Assembly (NCBI GenBank): GCA_914767715.1
Contig: OU612075.1
Coordinates: forward strand, 7,628,001-7,692,000
DNA: 64,000 bases
From: Membranipora membranacea
Taxonomy: Eukaryota; Bryozoa; Gymnolaemata; Cheilostomatida; Membraniporidae
Reading direction: 5' to 3'
Under the pieces are notes generated by a model. It had not been told where the DNA came from and did no database searches. It saw nothing but the letters and a program-made list of their open reading frames with translations. Positions 12,401 through 23,900 of the stretch are shown piece by piece; the first letter of the stretch is position 1; every line of letters begins with the position of its first letter. The position numbers and the translations under genes were made by a program.

Positions 12401-14453
12401 GGTACTTTCATATCTACTACCATACAGAAAGTATACTTCTTTTGAACCAGACCTTATAGCTTAGAGCTCTTGTTAATTCAGAAGTGAAACATTGGTCCAA
12501 TTCTCCATGTTTTTTAACGTCACTTAATTCAGTCTTTGCCAATTAAGGACACCATTTGGTGGTCACAAGAGTTTGCATTAAGAAGAGCGCACTGTACCTC
12601 CAATATACATAGAGAGTACATACCCCCGGCCGGCGGGAACTGTCGGGCGGGGGGCAAGAGTCTGGTGGGGGCAAAAGACTAACTTACCTCCAACGTAAAT
12701 AGCAGATGCATCAACTCTACTCCTATGTGTATGTATTATTTCTTCGGATATCTGCTCGCATTCTTTCTCTATCAGTGTAAGCTTCTGTCTATAATTTATG
12801 AAAATAAAATACCAGCACTATATTATCATATTATAGTGAATCAATACGTACCTATTGTTTGTTGGGGTCATAGACCAAAGTAGAGTTTATATATATATGT
12901 ACTTATATAATAACTCTATGTAGACCAACCATACAAGTTGTAATGTGATTTGTCTGGTTGATGTGAATTTTTTCCAATAGTAAGCTTTATAAAATGTTAT
13001 AAACTGGTTAACACATCCTACAAAATGGCTGTCATTTTTCTTTACCATTTGGGAATGAGTAATACAGTTTCTTACTGAAGGCCTGTAGTTCTAGGGAAGG
13101 CAGAGAGGCACTGCCTTAGCCTTGTCACGAGGTCACTGGCCAGTGGCCTCGTGACAAGACTGGCACTGCCTCTCCTAGAAATCTAAATAAAGATGCCTAT
13201 AATCACTATCATTGAAAAATTCATGCAAAAAATCAGCTATTTTTGGTTTGCATTAACTATCTACATAGCACTCCCGGACCTTTGTGTCCCCTACCAACTT
13301 TTTTTCTAAAATACGGCCCTGGACTAAGATCGCACATGGTTATCCGATTCCGCATTCTCCAACAAAATTGCACGTTTTTCAAAAAATATTATCTTATATA
13401 AAACTATGAAGTATAGTTACTACAAGGCATTCATTTAGGCAAGAAAGACCCAATTCAACCATAATCAGAAAACCAGAAAAAGAGGGCGGTTGTAACTGAT
13501 CGGTCCTGACTGCCATAAGGTTATTGGTGAATTGAGAAGTTCAAAATAGTAGCAAACCCATACTTTCTTTGTCGATCGAATTCATTGAGATCTCTTCTCA
13601 GCCTGATTTCATCTTGTTTATGCAGCTTTGCAAAATTCATCACATACCCCCTACAAGAAAAAACATATATATATATATATATAATAATGATGACAGCTAT
13701 AGGCTAGTCATTATCTTACCACAGAGAAATTGATGTGCAACATAGCCGTTTGCGGCAGAAAGTTACTTTGTACTTTTTTATGCAGGGTTGGTTTGGCAGT
13801 TAGCGGACAACAGTATAATACAGACTCAGAAACCATCATTACCCAACCTACCTTCTACATAGACATGTTGCAAATACAGTTATCCTCTTAGGCAAAATAC
13901 ATTAGAAAAAACTTGACTGGAGAAGCCCTTTAACTTCTTGGCTGTAGGAATGGTTGCACTGTATATAGTAGGCCCCTATGGGCTTTTTGAGTTGAAAGGT
14001 TGATTAATTCCCTTTGATTAACCTTTTTTGTTGTCGCTCCTGATCCTCAATGTCGACGCATTGTTGCAGATTGAGATAAGAGATGAAACTACTTTTATCC
14101 GGAGTACGAGGTAAAATCACAAATTTAGAACTAGAGTCACATTCGTTCACAGCCATAGCTTCAACTCTAGATGCTTGAGATAAATTTTAAATCCAGTGAG
14201 AGTGAAATTTAGAAAGTGAGAGAATCCTCTATAACAATTTAGATGACTGATAGTTACTGCCAATACCATCCATGATATAGTTCATGACACTGATGTTGTC
14301 AAAAATCCCAGTAAATAATCAAAGCGAGCCCTGTGCGTGATCTTAAATAGATCCATCTGTAAAGATTTGAACAATTCAATTTTACCTTTCAAACTAGCTA
14401 ATCCTCTTAATACAAACTCACCTTTTCTTCTCGAATTGGGAAGTCTCAAGCAT
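9483..14453 (-). CDS. Unrecognised Lys/Arg-rich, probably coiled-coil protein
   Basis: Exons read on the minus strand: 14453-14422 (ATG at 14453), 13650-13564, 12788-12688, 12145-12005, 11460-11357, 10768-10636, 10068-9918. All have GT..AG borders and matching phases. Two short terminal exons, 9620-9599 and 9509-9483 (TAA), also fit the phase and would give about 265 aa, but their evidence is weak. The product is highly charged and largely predicted helical, with stretches such as VRKKQRRWKKREALSMKEL and LVDANRINARRHKQKAKH. There is no signal peptide, membrane segment or catalytic motif. I do not recognise a family; a cytoskeletal, ciliary or nuclear role would be guesswork. A U2-headed repeat, a tRNA SINE and a MITE sit in or near its introns. 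Confidence 0.7.
9640..9848. repeat. Foldback MITE (TTGGCTG..TGGGTGG family)
   Basis: The left arm (TTGGCTGGTGGGTGGAATGA ... CCAATGCCAGGT) is matched by the reverse complement of the right arm (TTGGCTGTTAGGTGGAAAGA ... TAATGCCAAGTCA), with an AT-rich centre. Related single arms occur at about 4002-4075 and 26155-26230, so this is a dispersed family. No transposase is encoded. Confidence 0.6.
10213..10434 (+). repeat. U2 snRNA-headed SINE-like repeat, copy 1
   Basis: It shares about 215 bp with 24397-24620, for example GGCAGCTTGCTGCACACTTA, GCGTCCCTCTTTAGGGGCAG and the terminal AAACAG. Its head is decayed: only TTTGGCTAAGATCAA of the U2-like start remains, and no clear target duplication is seen. 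It lies in an intron of the minus-strand coiled-coil gene. Confidence 0.7.
11729..11965 (+). repeat. tRNA-derived SINE (GAGGTGGCTCAGTTGG family)
   Basis: The tRNA-like head has box A GTGGCTCAGTTGGTTAGAGC and box B GGGCTTCAAACC at about 11788-11799. A body ending with CTTTGGGATATGGCATGTG follows. The copy at 45460-45702 (opposite strand) shares the head and the tail motif CTTTGGGATRTGG, which defines one family of about 235 bp. Confidence 0.8.
13080..13320. repeat. MITE (GGCCYGTAGTTCTA family), copy 1
   Basis: It begins GGCCTGTAGTTCTAGGGAAG and ends CTAAAATACGGCCCT, related termini in inverted orientation, and shares both ends with 19910-20143. An additional 38-bp near-perfect palindrome lies inside at about 13117-13154. 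No target duplication is visible for this copy. Confidence 0.6.
13117..13154. repeat. 38-bp near-perfect palindrome
   Basis: CTTGTCACGAGG on the left is mirrored by CCTCGTGACAAG on the right around a CACTGGCCAGTG centre. Only one base pair is mismatched. It sits within the MITE copy and would form a strong hairpin or cruciform. Confidence 0.85.
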
Positions 14454-16181
14454 CTTGCCTCACTATAAGTTCTTACAACCACGAAAAAGTATGAATGACG
14501 AGAGATTTATAACTTCTTGGTATTAATTGTGACCTGAGTGTACTCAAAGGAGACTATGCACTGGTGATTAACGCCCAGCAGCAAACATTGTGACACAAGC
14601 TGCCACAAATCGGCAATGATGACAAGCGGCTTTGTGACAGAGTAAGCTGTTCCGCTACTTTAAGTTGTCCTGAAGTCTAGAACGTTTCAGCCTTCTGGAG
14701 ACTGGACCTTACTTTGAGTTAATTGAATTCCATCGCTTTCAGTTCGAAAACAAAACAAATTGATTCCTGTTTTTAGCCTGTGATTTGTGACACAAGCGTT
14801 TCAGGCTAATTAGATCGTTTGATTTCTTGTGAATTATTGAACAGAGAACACAGGCTAAGATTTAAGAAAAACTAACCTTAAATTGATTGTTAAATTCAAA
14901 TAAAATTGTAATCCCACCTGAGCCGATCTTGAGTATTAAATTTCAATAAATCACTTCTGACAGGCAAATTTAAAGAAAGTGAATCGACATTTTATGAGCT
15001 GATCCCAAGAAGTTTCAAAGTTTAAACTCCGTCAGTTTAGCAAGTACATTTCACTTTCCCTTTTCAGGGCCGTATTTCCCTTCACGCTAACAAAAGTCAA
15101 TAAGTGTGCTTGATGCACTGAATGGACTTATTATTTCAACTTGGAAAACAGAGGAAATTGAAAACTGACAGCGCTGTCAGCAGACATGCAGATCTCTTGT
15201 CCCCCGGTAATTATAGGCATTTAGATACTTGGTATTGTTCTTAAAAATCTCAACGAAAATGAGAAACAAATAGATTCCTGAGATGAATGACAGACACGGA
15301 TATGGATGCAATGACACGGGAAATGCATAATGCGATGGCTGATGAACAATGGTTGCAACCTTTATTGAAATTCAAAACTCTGTTTGCAAATTTAAATGAA
15401 ACAAGTTTTTGTTTGCTGGCACATCAGCACCTAGCTTACTTTGTATAATCTGGAGGAAGCGGATTTCCCAGGTGGCCTATCTAGTCTTAGATGTTATTTG
15501 TTTGTAATTGTTTCAACTGCCTTTACCAAAAAAAGTCTGAATATTTATGTTTATTACAAAAATTTGGAGTTGCATTCTACTAGATTTGACTGGTCAATGA
15601 TTATTACGCCAATTTCAATTTGATGGTGACAATTTTCAATGTTTTGTTTTTGTACACAGAGAAATCAACCTTAGCTTTGCTGATATAGGAGAATCGTGAG
15701 GGCCACCCCAAACTGGCCACAGTCTCAGTCCAATTAAAGAGATCTTGATCAACTTCACCATGTTTGTTACGATGGTATCTAACGACAACTAAGTTGTATT
15801 GAAAGTCTGAGTTTTCCTTTTAATGATCCCATAGAAATGTTTGTGTGAAAAACCCCCATTTGCACAAAATACAATTCAGGAGTGTTATAGAACAAGATAC
15901 GCAAGTAGTTCTGATAAGAAAATGATATCATGAACATGACTAGTTGTTTTCCACAGACAGCATACAAAATATAATTTCCTGAAAACAGAACTTACCTTGC
16001 TTCAAAGCAATCATTCCTACCATTAGTAGATGCATCTCATCATTTAGTTTCATAATAATCGTATGATGTTCAACTATACCTGGTTCATTAGATGCACCTT
16101 TCAATGAATTGTGAACAAAACTGTTGTCATTTATCAGATCTGCTTAGCGTCTATTTGCAACAAGGTAATATAATCGTCATT
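14454..16181. other. Intergenic region between two minus-strand genes
   Basis: It separates the FUNDC1-like stop (16182) from the start of the coiled-coil gene (14453). It is AT-rich. A short open minus-strand stretch at about 15991-16140 ends in a donor-like site but fits neither neighbour in phase. The region probably includes the promoter of the coiled-coil gene. Confidence 0.45.
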
Positions 16182-18717
16182 TTAGGAGAGAGCCATTCCG
16201 GTCAGAAAACCAGCAGCAAAGCCTCCAGTAAGCGGTATGTTACGCTGAATAAATTCTGTAATCTGTAATCAAAAGTTGGTTACATTATCACAGACATATG
16301 TTTTATGTTGTCATCATAATTATGTTGTATAAGAAACAATGAATAGAAAAAAGTAAATATCAAAATTGGTTAAACAGCTGCCGATTAGTGAAATGGCTCC
16401 ACCTGCACTGTGTTAATTAAAGCCTCATTAGAGGGATAAGCTATATGGAAATGTAGGGTCATTGCTCTATGATAGAAAAGAAAGTAAATAATTATAATGG
16501 ACACAGGACAGCAACCTGCTAGTCAAAGTTCTTAGTGAGTTGTTTACAAGTATTTTATGTTACTTTACTGTCAATCAACCCAGATGGAAGTCTACGAAAA
16601 CATGCTGTATGTTGAGGGGAGTCGTCCCCTTTCTTCATGATCGTTAGCACAAGAAGGGTGGGATGTCAAACCCTCGCTTGGTGAGAAGATGGTACTATAG
16701 AAAATGTGACTTGGTACCAAAAATTATCAATCTACAAACTAAAGAGATTTGTGGAAACTCTGGTCTATCATTGAGATGTTCGAATTCATTACAAGATATT
16801 TTTAGTATGCTGTTTCAGATAAAGTGATTTTGATTGGTGAATGAAGTAATATGAAAAACAAAAAACATATATATATATATTTATACAATATACATATATA
16901 ATATATATTCAGTCAGACAATTGGTAAGGGATGTTTAAATTTATGTAGATCAATGAAGCATTACTTACAGATTTTTTATCCAGTGTGTCTGTGTTCTTGG
17001 TGCGCCTCACAAACTCTGTCCCCCTGTGACTTAAATCTTTGTTTATTTTCTTCCAGTCTATTTTAACGTAACCATAATAGTGTGCTAACTGTAATGTATA
17101 AATATTATGTGACATACCAGTATTATTCTCGAAAGAATTTTTCACAGCAATCATCGATTCTTGATCAGATATTACCAAATATGAATATGGTATATGGATA
17201 TACATTGTGCCAGCCATCGCTGCGCTGTGTTATCAATCATCCTTCTCACTCACTAGCACCGCACATATCAATCTCGGCGTCATCCACAGTGATGTCAGAG
17301 TAAGCTTGGTAACTTAAACAGGAAGATAACAAACGGCAAACTGCAAGCAGGATTTGAACGATTCCTATCAGGATTTGCAGCATTGCGTCTATGATAACAG
17401 GTGGCTGAATGCATCTCCAGAAATCAGACTAATATGTATATATATAATTGAAATATACCTGTATGCCTAGTAAAGTAGTTCCAGCAGTAAAAGCTGCGGT
17501 TCTCCCAATTTTCGTCAGCAAATACCCTGTCACACTGCAAATAAAATATTTAAAAATGATTATGTACAGATCGGTTCATACTGCAGAAGAAAACTGTATG
17601 TACCACCACAAGTTGTAAGAGTACAGTGAAAATTTCAACAAGAACTTATCTTATCTTTTTGAGTGAAAAAAACTGCACAATCACGAAAAATTAGGTGAAC
17701 ACAATGGACTTGCAATGCATCGGTATGACCAAGGAACTCCCCCTTTCAATGGTATGACTTTGCTCCGTGGTGGCAAATAGGACAGAATTCATAATCCACA
17801 AAGGGATGGCTCCGTCTCTGGGACAAAGCCTGTCTTGACAAGTTTTGTTTGTGAGGTATGATGACGAGGTGGGCTCTTGCCCTCTCACCAAAAGCTTATT
17901 AAGACAAACTACCTCATGGAATACATGTACAAAAATGCTCTGAAGAGCGACTGAATATGTTTGTTCCCATTGTACCTGGAAATCCAAAGGAGAACACCTA
18001 TATGATATCTGACCTAATATATTTGTGGGAATACTAGGCCTGCATATTTTGACTTATCGGGTAACCTTTCTCTTGCCCCATTCTTATACCAACTCTCATC
18101 ACGTTAATAGATAACATACCATCCGCCGGCTCCCCCTGTTACCACTTGTCCTGTTGATGTTTTAGGTGAGAGTGTAGATATGTATCTTAGTACCATCTCT
18201 TGTTTTGTTTCAGGCTCATCATCATCTCCACCTCCTGTGTATCGTCGTAGCAGTGCAGTAGCATCCTCCAAAATACCTGCTGGCTGAAGGTTAAGCAGAA
18301 AAATGTATAGGATACATAGTAGTATTCTGAAGGTCAACACTGAATAGTAACACCTCAATCAAGAACAGTGCAGGGGCTGTTCCAAGTGATATATTGTTTC
18401 CTGACATCAATGAGAGACCAGTTCATCTAGAGTATCACAATTTATAAATTCTTGAAATAGTACTACTAGTAGAGTAGTAGGGCCCACAGACAAGAGGAAG
18501 AGGGATTGATTGTTGATTGAAGATAGAAAGAAATTGAGATTTCTGTTGGGCTAGCTAGAGACAATCAAATCACCATCAGAGTCTACTCAGCACCCAATCT
18601 GATGTCTTCTAGGCCCTGTAGGATAGTTGGCCAGCTCTCCTTGACTTGCAAGTCATAAGGCATGTCAAAGGACATTGCACAGTAAATTGGAGTGAACATA
18701 CTCACCTCTCCCATCAT
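16182..18717 (-). CDS. FUNDC1: FUN14 domain-containing protein, FUNDC1-like
   Basis: Mitochondrial outer-membrane protein; the family acts as a mitophagy receptor. Exons on the minus strand: 18717-18706, 18283-18120, 17534-17459, 17088-16969, 16262-16182 (TAA). Phases match and give 150 aa, close to the usual length of about 155. Recognisable family parts are VVTGGAGGCVTGYLLTKIG (first membrane helix), LAHYYGYVKIDWKKINKD, and the C-terminal helix with EFIQRNIPLTGGFAAGFL ending in MALS. The 12-nt first exon (MMGE) is the weakest part: its reading continues upstream (LEYLDC) behind a good acceptor at about 18728, so the true start may lie in another exon further upstream. The typical YxxL LC3-binding motif near the N-terminus is therefore not established. 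FUNDC1 versus FUNDC2 cannot be decided. Confidence 0.9.
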
Positions 18718-20929
18718 GCAGTCTAGATACTCAAGCTAAGTTAATAAAATAGGGCTCTACAGCATATCTCGCCTTATATCTTCACAGTAGATCTAGGGCA
18801 TTAAATCTAATGTCTCAAGCTTTTCTTTGAACAAGGAGGAGAAGACTTCAATAATAGAGGCAAGGTGACAACAGGGAGGTTGGCAATGGTGACAACAGGG
18901 AGTTTGGTGACGATGTGAAATGAACTTATAACAAAACATGCCATTTTTTGTGAGTCAATGCATACAATGAATGCCTCAATTATTTTCAGTTGATTGAACA
19001 TAGATTATTACTAATCATCTCTTTGTAAACAGCTTTGGTTATTACATAGTTGACGCTAGCATCAATGAAAGGTGTTCATCGCTAGCATCAAAGGGGTTGG
19101 CAGTAGTATGTGACACCTAGGATTTGAGTCAGAATTTAAAAAATCATATTTGGCAGGTCAGTCTCAGTCTTTTTGATTTTCAGCCAACCTGATCTGAGTT
19201 TTTATGTGCATCTCCATGAAGGATTAACTAGCCTGGGCAGGTTGTCAGGTGACCCCCCACCCACCCCTAACAGCCTGCCCAGGCTTTTATTAACAGAGTC
19301 TTGAGTATTCAGTCTCAGCCGACCTCACTGTCTTAGCCATGAAGACAAATGACTAGCTAAACTGAAATAAAAGCTATATGAAGTGTCGACCATCGAGCAG
19401 GGAATTATCATAGTGAAGCTCAATCTATTTCAAATTTAAAGAGCCAAAAAGATCAAATTAAATTCAAATTCAGAAGAAAAGGTCAAATTTGGCTTATTTT
19501 GCAAGCAAAAAATTGGGTGATATTGTTGTTGAGTAAGTGTGTAGTTTGTAACAGGGATGTTATTGTGACGCTGTGACCCGACGATATATCGCTCACTTGA
19601 CTTGTCTTCCGTTTTACTGAAAATATGACTACCAGATTTGCACAGTGTTTAAGTTTTCTCAGTTTGTTTGAAAATTTTTACCACACATTTCTATCTAGTA
19701 CATGATAAAAACAAATTTGTCCTGTCAGTATTTCCATTCAATTTTGCAAATAATAAAAACTGTTTTTTTAAAAACATGTTTTGTTTTTACCATCCTGTAA
19801 TATCCTCTTGTTCCTTTTCTAAACATAACAATCTTACGTAGCCATTTTAGTCAGTAAATAATTATTATCATCATCTTTTTCATAATTTGTTCCTGCCCTT
19901 TACTTCTCAGGCCCGTAGTTCTAAGGCAGGCAGGTAGCCTGGTAGGCACTGCCTCCCCTTGAGACGTAAATAAAGTGACCTAAAAACGTGATTTACTAAT
20001 AATTCATGGTGGACTCAGCTCCCTTAGGAGTTCTGTTTTACACCTTAAACTGCTTTGGAGGGGCTTGCAGCACCCCTCTTAGTGATGGTTTCGAACTGCC
20101 TCAGATTTTTCGCCTCCCCTACAATTTTTCTATGCTACGGCCCTTTACTTCTCACCTTGTTATCTCTAAGAAATTGATTTTCTGCTCAAGGCGTATACTT
20201 GCTGTTTGCTGTTCAGATTATTAAACACTGTTTTTATTCTAACTAAGTAATGATTTGATATTTATTAATATAATATTGTGATGACATAGGTGGTATTAGG
20301 CGTTAACTAAGAAGATTGATCAGATTGATCAGTGAGAGAAAAGTACGGCAGCGATCATCAAATGCTGTTGATTAGTTGCAAGCCGGCAAGCTAAATAAGA
20401 GTACGTCAGCCAGGCAAAAATTGATTAGCTGTGAGAAGTGTAAGCCTAATTATAATTGCTGTCCTCAGACTAAAGCTGTAAGATTCTGCACATGGTCGGC
20501 GCTTTTCTTTCAATCTGTAAGTTGTCAAAATAATTTTACATGATTCTCATGTTTGGGAGACTAGGGGCTCCCGCGTATTTTACTGAAGATTGAAGATTGG
20601 GTGTTTTAACGTTGAAGAAAAGATCTGCTTAGTTTGAATGAAACCTGAAGAGAAGATTTCCCATTTGGAGGCAGAATTGAAGAGAAGATACTAGTAAACT
20701 TTTTTCCCATGCTGGCTCAGTTCTTCGGATCTATAGGTCTAGTCAATCGGTTTTTGTGAAGAAATTGATCTGAAGATTGCTCTATCTTTCTACAAAGAAA
20801 CTGAAAACAGATTTGTGTGCAGGGAGCCCCAGACTACGATCTTCATTTCTGGAGGGATAATACGTACATGATTCTCAGGTTTGAGAAGACTGAGATCTCT
20901 ACTTCTGGTGGGATATTACGTACATGTAG
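18718..20929. other. Divergent intergenic region (possible bidirectional promoter)
   Basis: It lies between the FUNDC1-like gene (-) and the membrane-protein gene (+), which start head to head 2.2 kb apart. It contains the MITE at 19910-20143 and otherwise AT-rich sequence. An upstream FUNDC1 exon may be hidden here. No core promoter motif can be assigned with confidence. Confidence 0.4.
19910..20143. mobile_element. MITE (GGCCYGTAGTTCTA family), copy 2, with 11-bp duplication
   Basis: Termini are GGCCCGTAG at the left and CTACGGCCC at the right. The element is flanked by a perfect 11-bp direct repeat TTTACTTCTCA (19899-19909 and 20144-20154). A duplication of that length suggests mobilisation by a Mutator-like transposase. 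It is about 234 bp and non-coding, and shares its ends with 13080-13320. Confidence 0.8.
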
Positions 20930-23900
20930 ATGAGAGCGATGAACACATCCAGAGAGGATTACCAAAGAGAGAAAGAACACAAATACTACACATTTCCTAT
21001 CGGTAAGCATTTTATTCATTTTATAACTTTTATATCAACATTATAAAAGGTTGTGACATGGCATGGCGGACAGATTTCCACAATTTACAACTGAGCGTGG
21101 ATTTTTCTAGTTTATTGGGCTTTGGATCCCACACTTATATTGTGTAGAATGTTTACCTTTTGTTAGGACCTGATCTCAATGAGAACTCTAGATAGTTGTA
21201 TTGTGGGATACTATCCTATCTATCATTTTCTTTTTTGCATCAATTTTGTCTAGCCGCTTTCTTTTTCGCCCATTTTATGCATGTGAGCGACAGATGAGAT
21301 TGCATGATCTTGTCTTAAGTGCGGGAATGTAGCTAATGGGTATGTGAATGACACAAAATTGTCCTGGAAGACTGCTAGAAAATTATGATTCTTACTGAGA
21401 GACCACATCCTTAGGATGAGAATGTCGTTTCGGAGTGATTGAAGATTGATATGAGTGTTGTATTTGTGGGAATGGAGAAGCCTGGGTTAAGCTGCCGAGC
21501 CACTATCGCTAGCTATAGATAGCTTATGAAGTTCAACTACGCTATCAAGCAACTCTGCAAAAAAGATATTTATGAAGAAGGCGGAATAGGAACTTCTTCT
21601 GTGATTTAGTGGAATGTTGGACCTTTTGGCAAGTCTCAAGCTCCAGAATTTTGAGACCCTGAGGTTTTCAATTTAGGTGGTTGTTATTTGCGCAGCCGTT
21701 TTTCAATTTGGGTTACCTTACTCGACTCCTGCGTCCAGCTCACATGAATTTTAAAGTCGAAAGGATGGAGATTCATGATGGCACAAAATGACACTCTTTC
21801 TATTATCATATAGGAAGGAGTTTGCCATCACTGTGCATTATTTATCAATTACAACTAACAAAAAATGCCGTGCACTGAGTTTGGCCACTTACAGTGACTA
21901 TTTGTGGTGCATCGATTAACTTCCTGCTACAATTTATCTATTACTTGACTTTCATTCCCTTAGCTATTACCCAATTTCCTTTTTTTTGTGTATAGCAAGA
22001 ACAGTATTCAATTCATCATGGCTTTGATGACGCTTATTTTCAGAATGGCAGCTTGCGATCATAGTACCACTGGTTGGCGTTGTTTGCATCGTAGGCTTGG
22101 CAGTATATCTCTTCCACAAGAAGTTTGGTGCAGCCCTGTGGAACAGGACAGCTGTGTATAGATCTCGCATAGCTAACTACTCTGAGGGTACCTGTATAGG
22201 TGATGTGGATATCAATATCCATTATAGAAGTAAGTGCTGTGCCAGTCATTGATATGAATTTACGGATCAGTGGTAGAAGACATAACATGGCTATTCGTGG
22301 AGATGAGCCATCAGTATAAAACTTTGTGTCAGGATCTAAGTAAAGCTAAAAATCTGGCAGCTTTTACGATATGCATTGATTGGCGTCCTAGTAACAACCT
22401 TCAAAAACTGCTTTACAAAGGTTTACAAGAGTCAGGACTTGTGAACCAATTAAAGATAATAAATGCGGTCCCGAATCCGTACATAAAGATCCATACGCTT
22501 GTTCAGGGTCATATATGTTCCCCTGATCAATTTAACATATATCAGTGGTGCCAGTGTGTAGTGTGTACCTGTCGGCTCAAAGTTTAACCCTTAGAACGAA
22601 TCCTTAAGAACCTTCATGGAAATGCATGGAAAAATTCTGATGTAGGGTTATTGAACGTGTGATCTTATGCTGCTGCCAGGTGTGACAAATCTAGGATTTC
22701 TATCATATCATTGTTTACCCCTACACCACGCATGCAATTTCAAATTTGGTTACTTTGTTTCCTTACCCTCTCTAAATCATATAGCACAATATATAATACA
22801 ATTTCAACAAGTCGCTTTTATTTTGAGGCATACCAAATTTCAGCTTGAACAGTTGACTCGAGTTTTTGAGTACATTTCAGGCTGATAGTCTGCTTTATAA
22901 CTTCTAACAAAGAGCATGATCATGTGCGAGTGCATGTAGAATGTCTGCCTTGTTTTAGCTGAATATCAACAAAGGACTACTCCACTGACAGCTAGAGAAC
23001 CCGTACCAACAACATCTCCTCTTTATGATGGTACACAGTCTACAGAAGGTGTGAATAAACAAAATGGCAGCACCGCGGCAGCAACAGCTTATTATAAAAA
23101 GTTTAAAGCAGATATATCAGGAGAGGAAAAATACAACTGCAAACACCACCAGGTAGCACAAAGCTGTGAAAAAGCTATTTGATTTGCTTGTCTTATTAAT
23201 ACCGTAACGTCATGAAAGCTGTAATGATGAGGAACATAGATGTGGGAATTGAAGGGTTGGCCTTGAGCAGGCAGCGAAATGTGACTCTTGATGACTGACA
23301 CCTTGGTTAAGTATATCAAGCTGTGATTATGGCGTCATGCTCAGATTATGTAGAAACCTGGTCATACTTAGAGAGAAAATTATTTCTTTTGCAACTTTTC
23401 TCACAGCAAATTTCCATGAGTGAAACAATGATGAAGTTCTCATTTGATGAACATAGTCACAGTTAGACCAGAATGTTTTTTTTGAAGCTATTGTTTTGAC
23501 ATTGAGGGCCTTACTGCATGACTATGTAAATTTCATGTATATTTCAACCAAAACTATTTAGCCACATAAGATTGTTAGGACAAAAAGGGGGGGGGGGAGG
23601 GGAAGGGTCTTGCTAAATTAAAATTTCACAAGCATTGATAAGCGCCTGGATATCTTTTGAAACTCTGCAGCATGCGGCTGATTGATAGTTTTAAACTTTT
23701 TCCGAAGGTTGTTACGATAGAAAGTGGTTCGTTAGCTACTGAGACAAGACTCTACTCCATAACGAACAGAGTGCACCATCTATCAGTATGGGTCACATCA
23801 GAAAGCTTACCGCATCGAACCCCAGGTAAGCGCATACAGATTTTCAGATTTATTATTACTTACTACAGTTCGAAAGCTCTGGTAAAAATAAAATTGGATT

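Noticed and set aside
15991-16140. Minus-strand open stretch ending at a donor-like site, read as a possible exon
   Set aside because: Its phase does not join to the first exon of the coiled-coil gene, the frame is too short to stand alone, and it lies just past the FUNDC1 stop.
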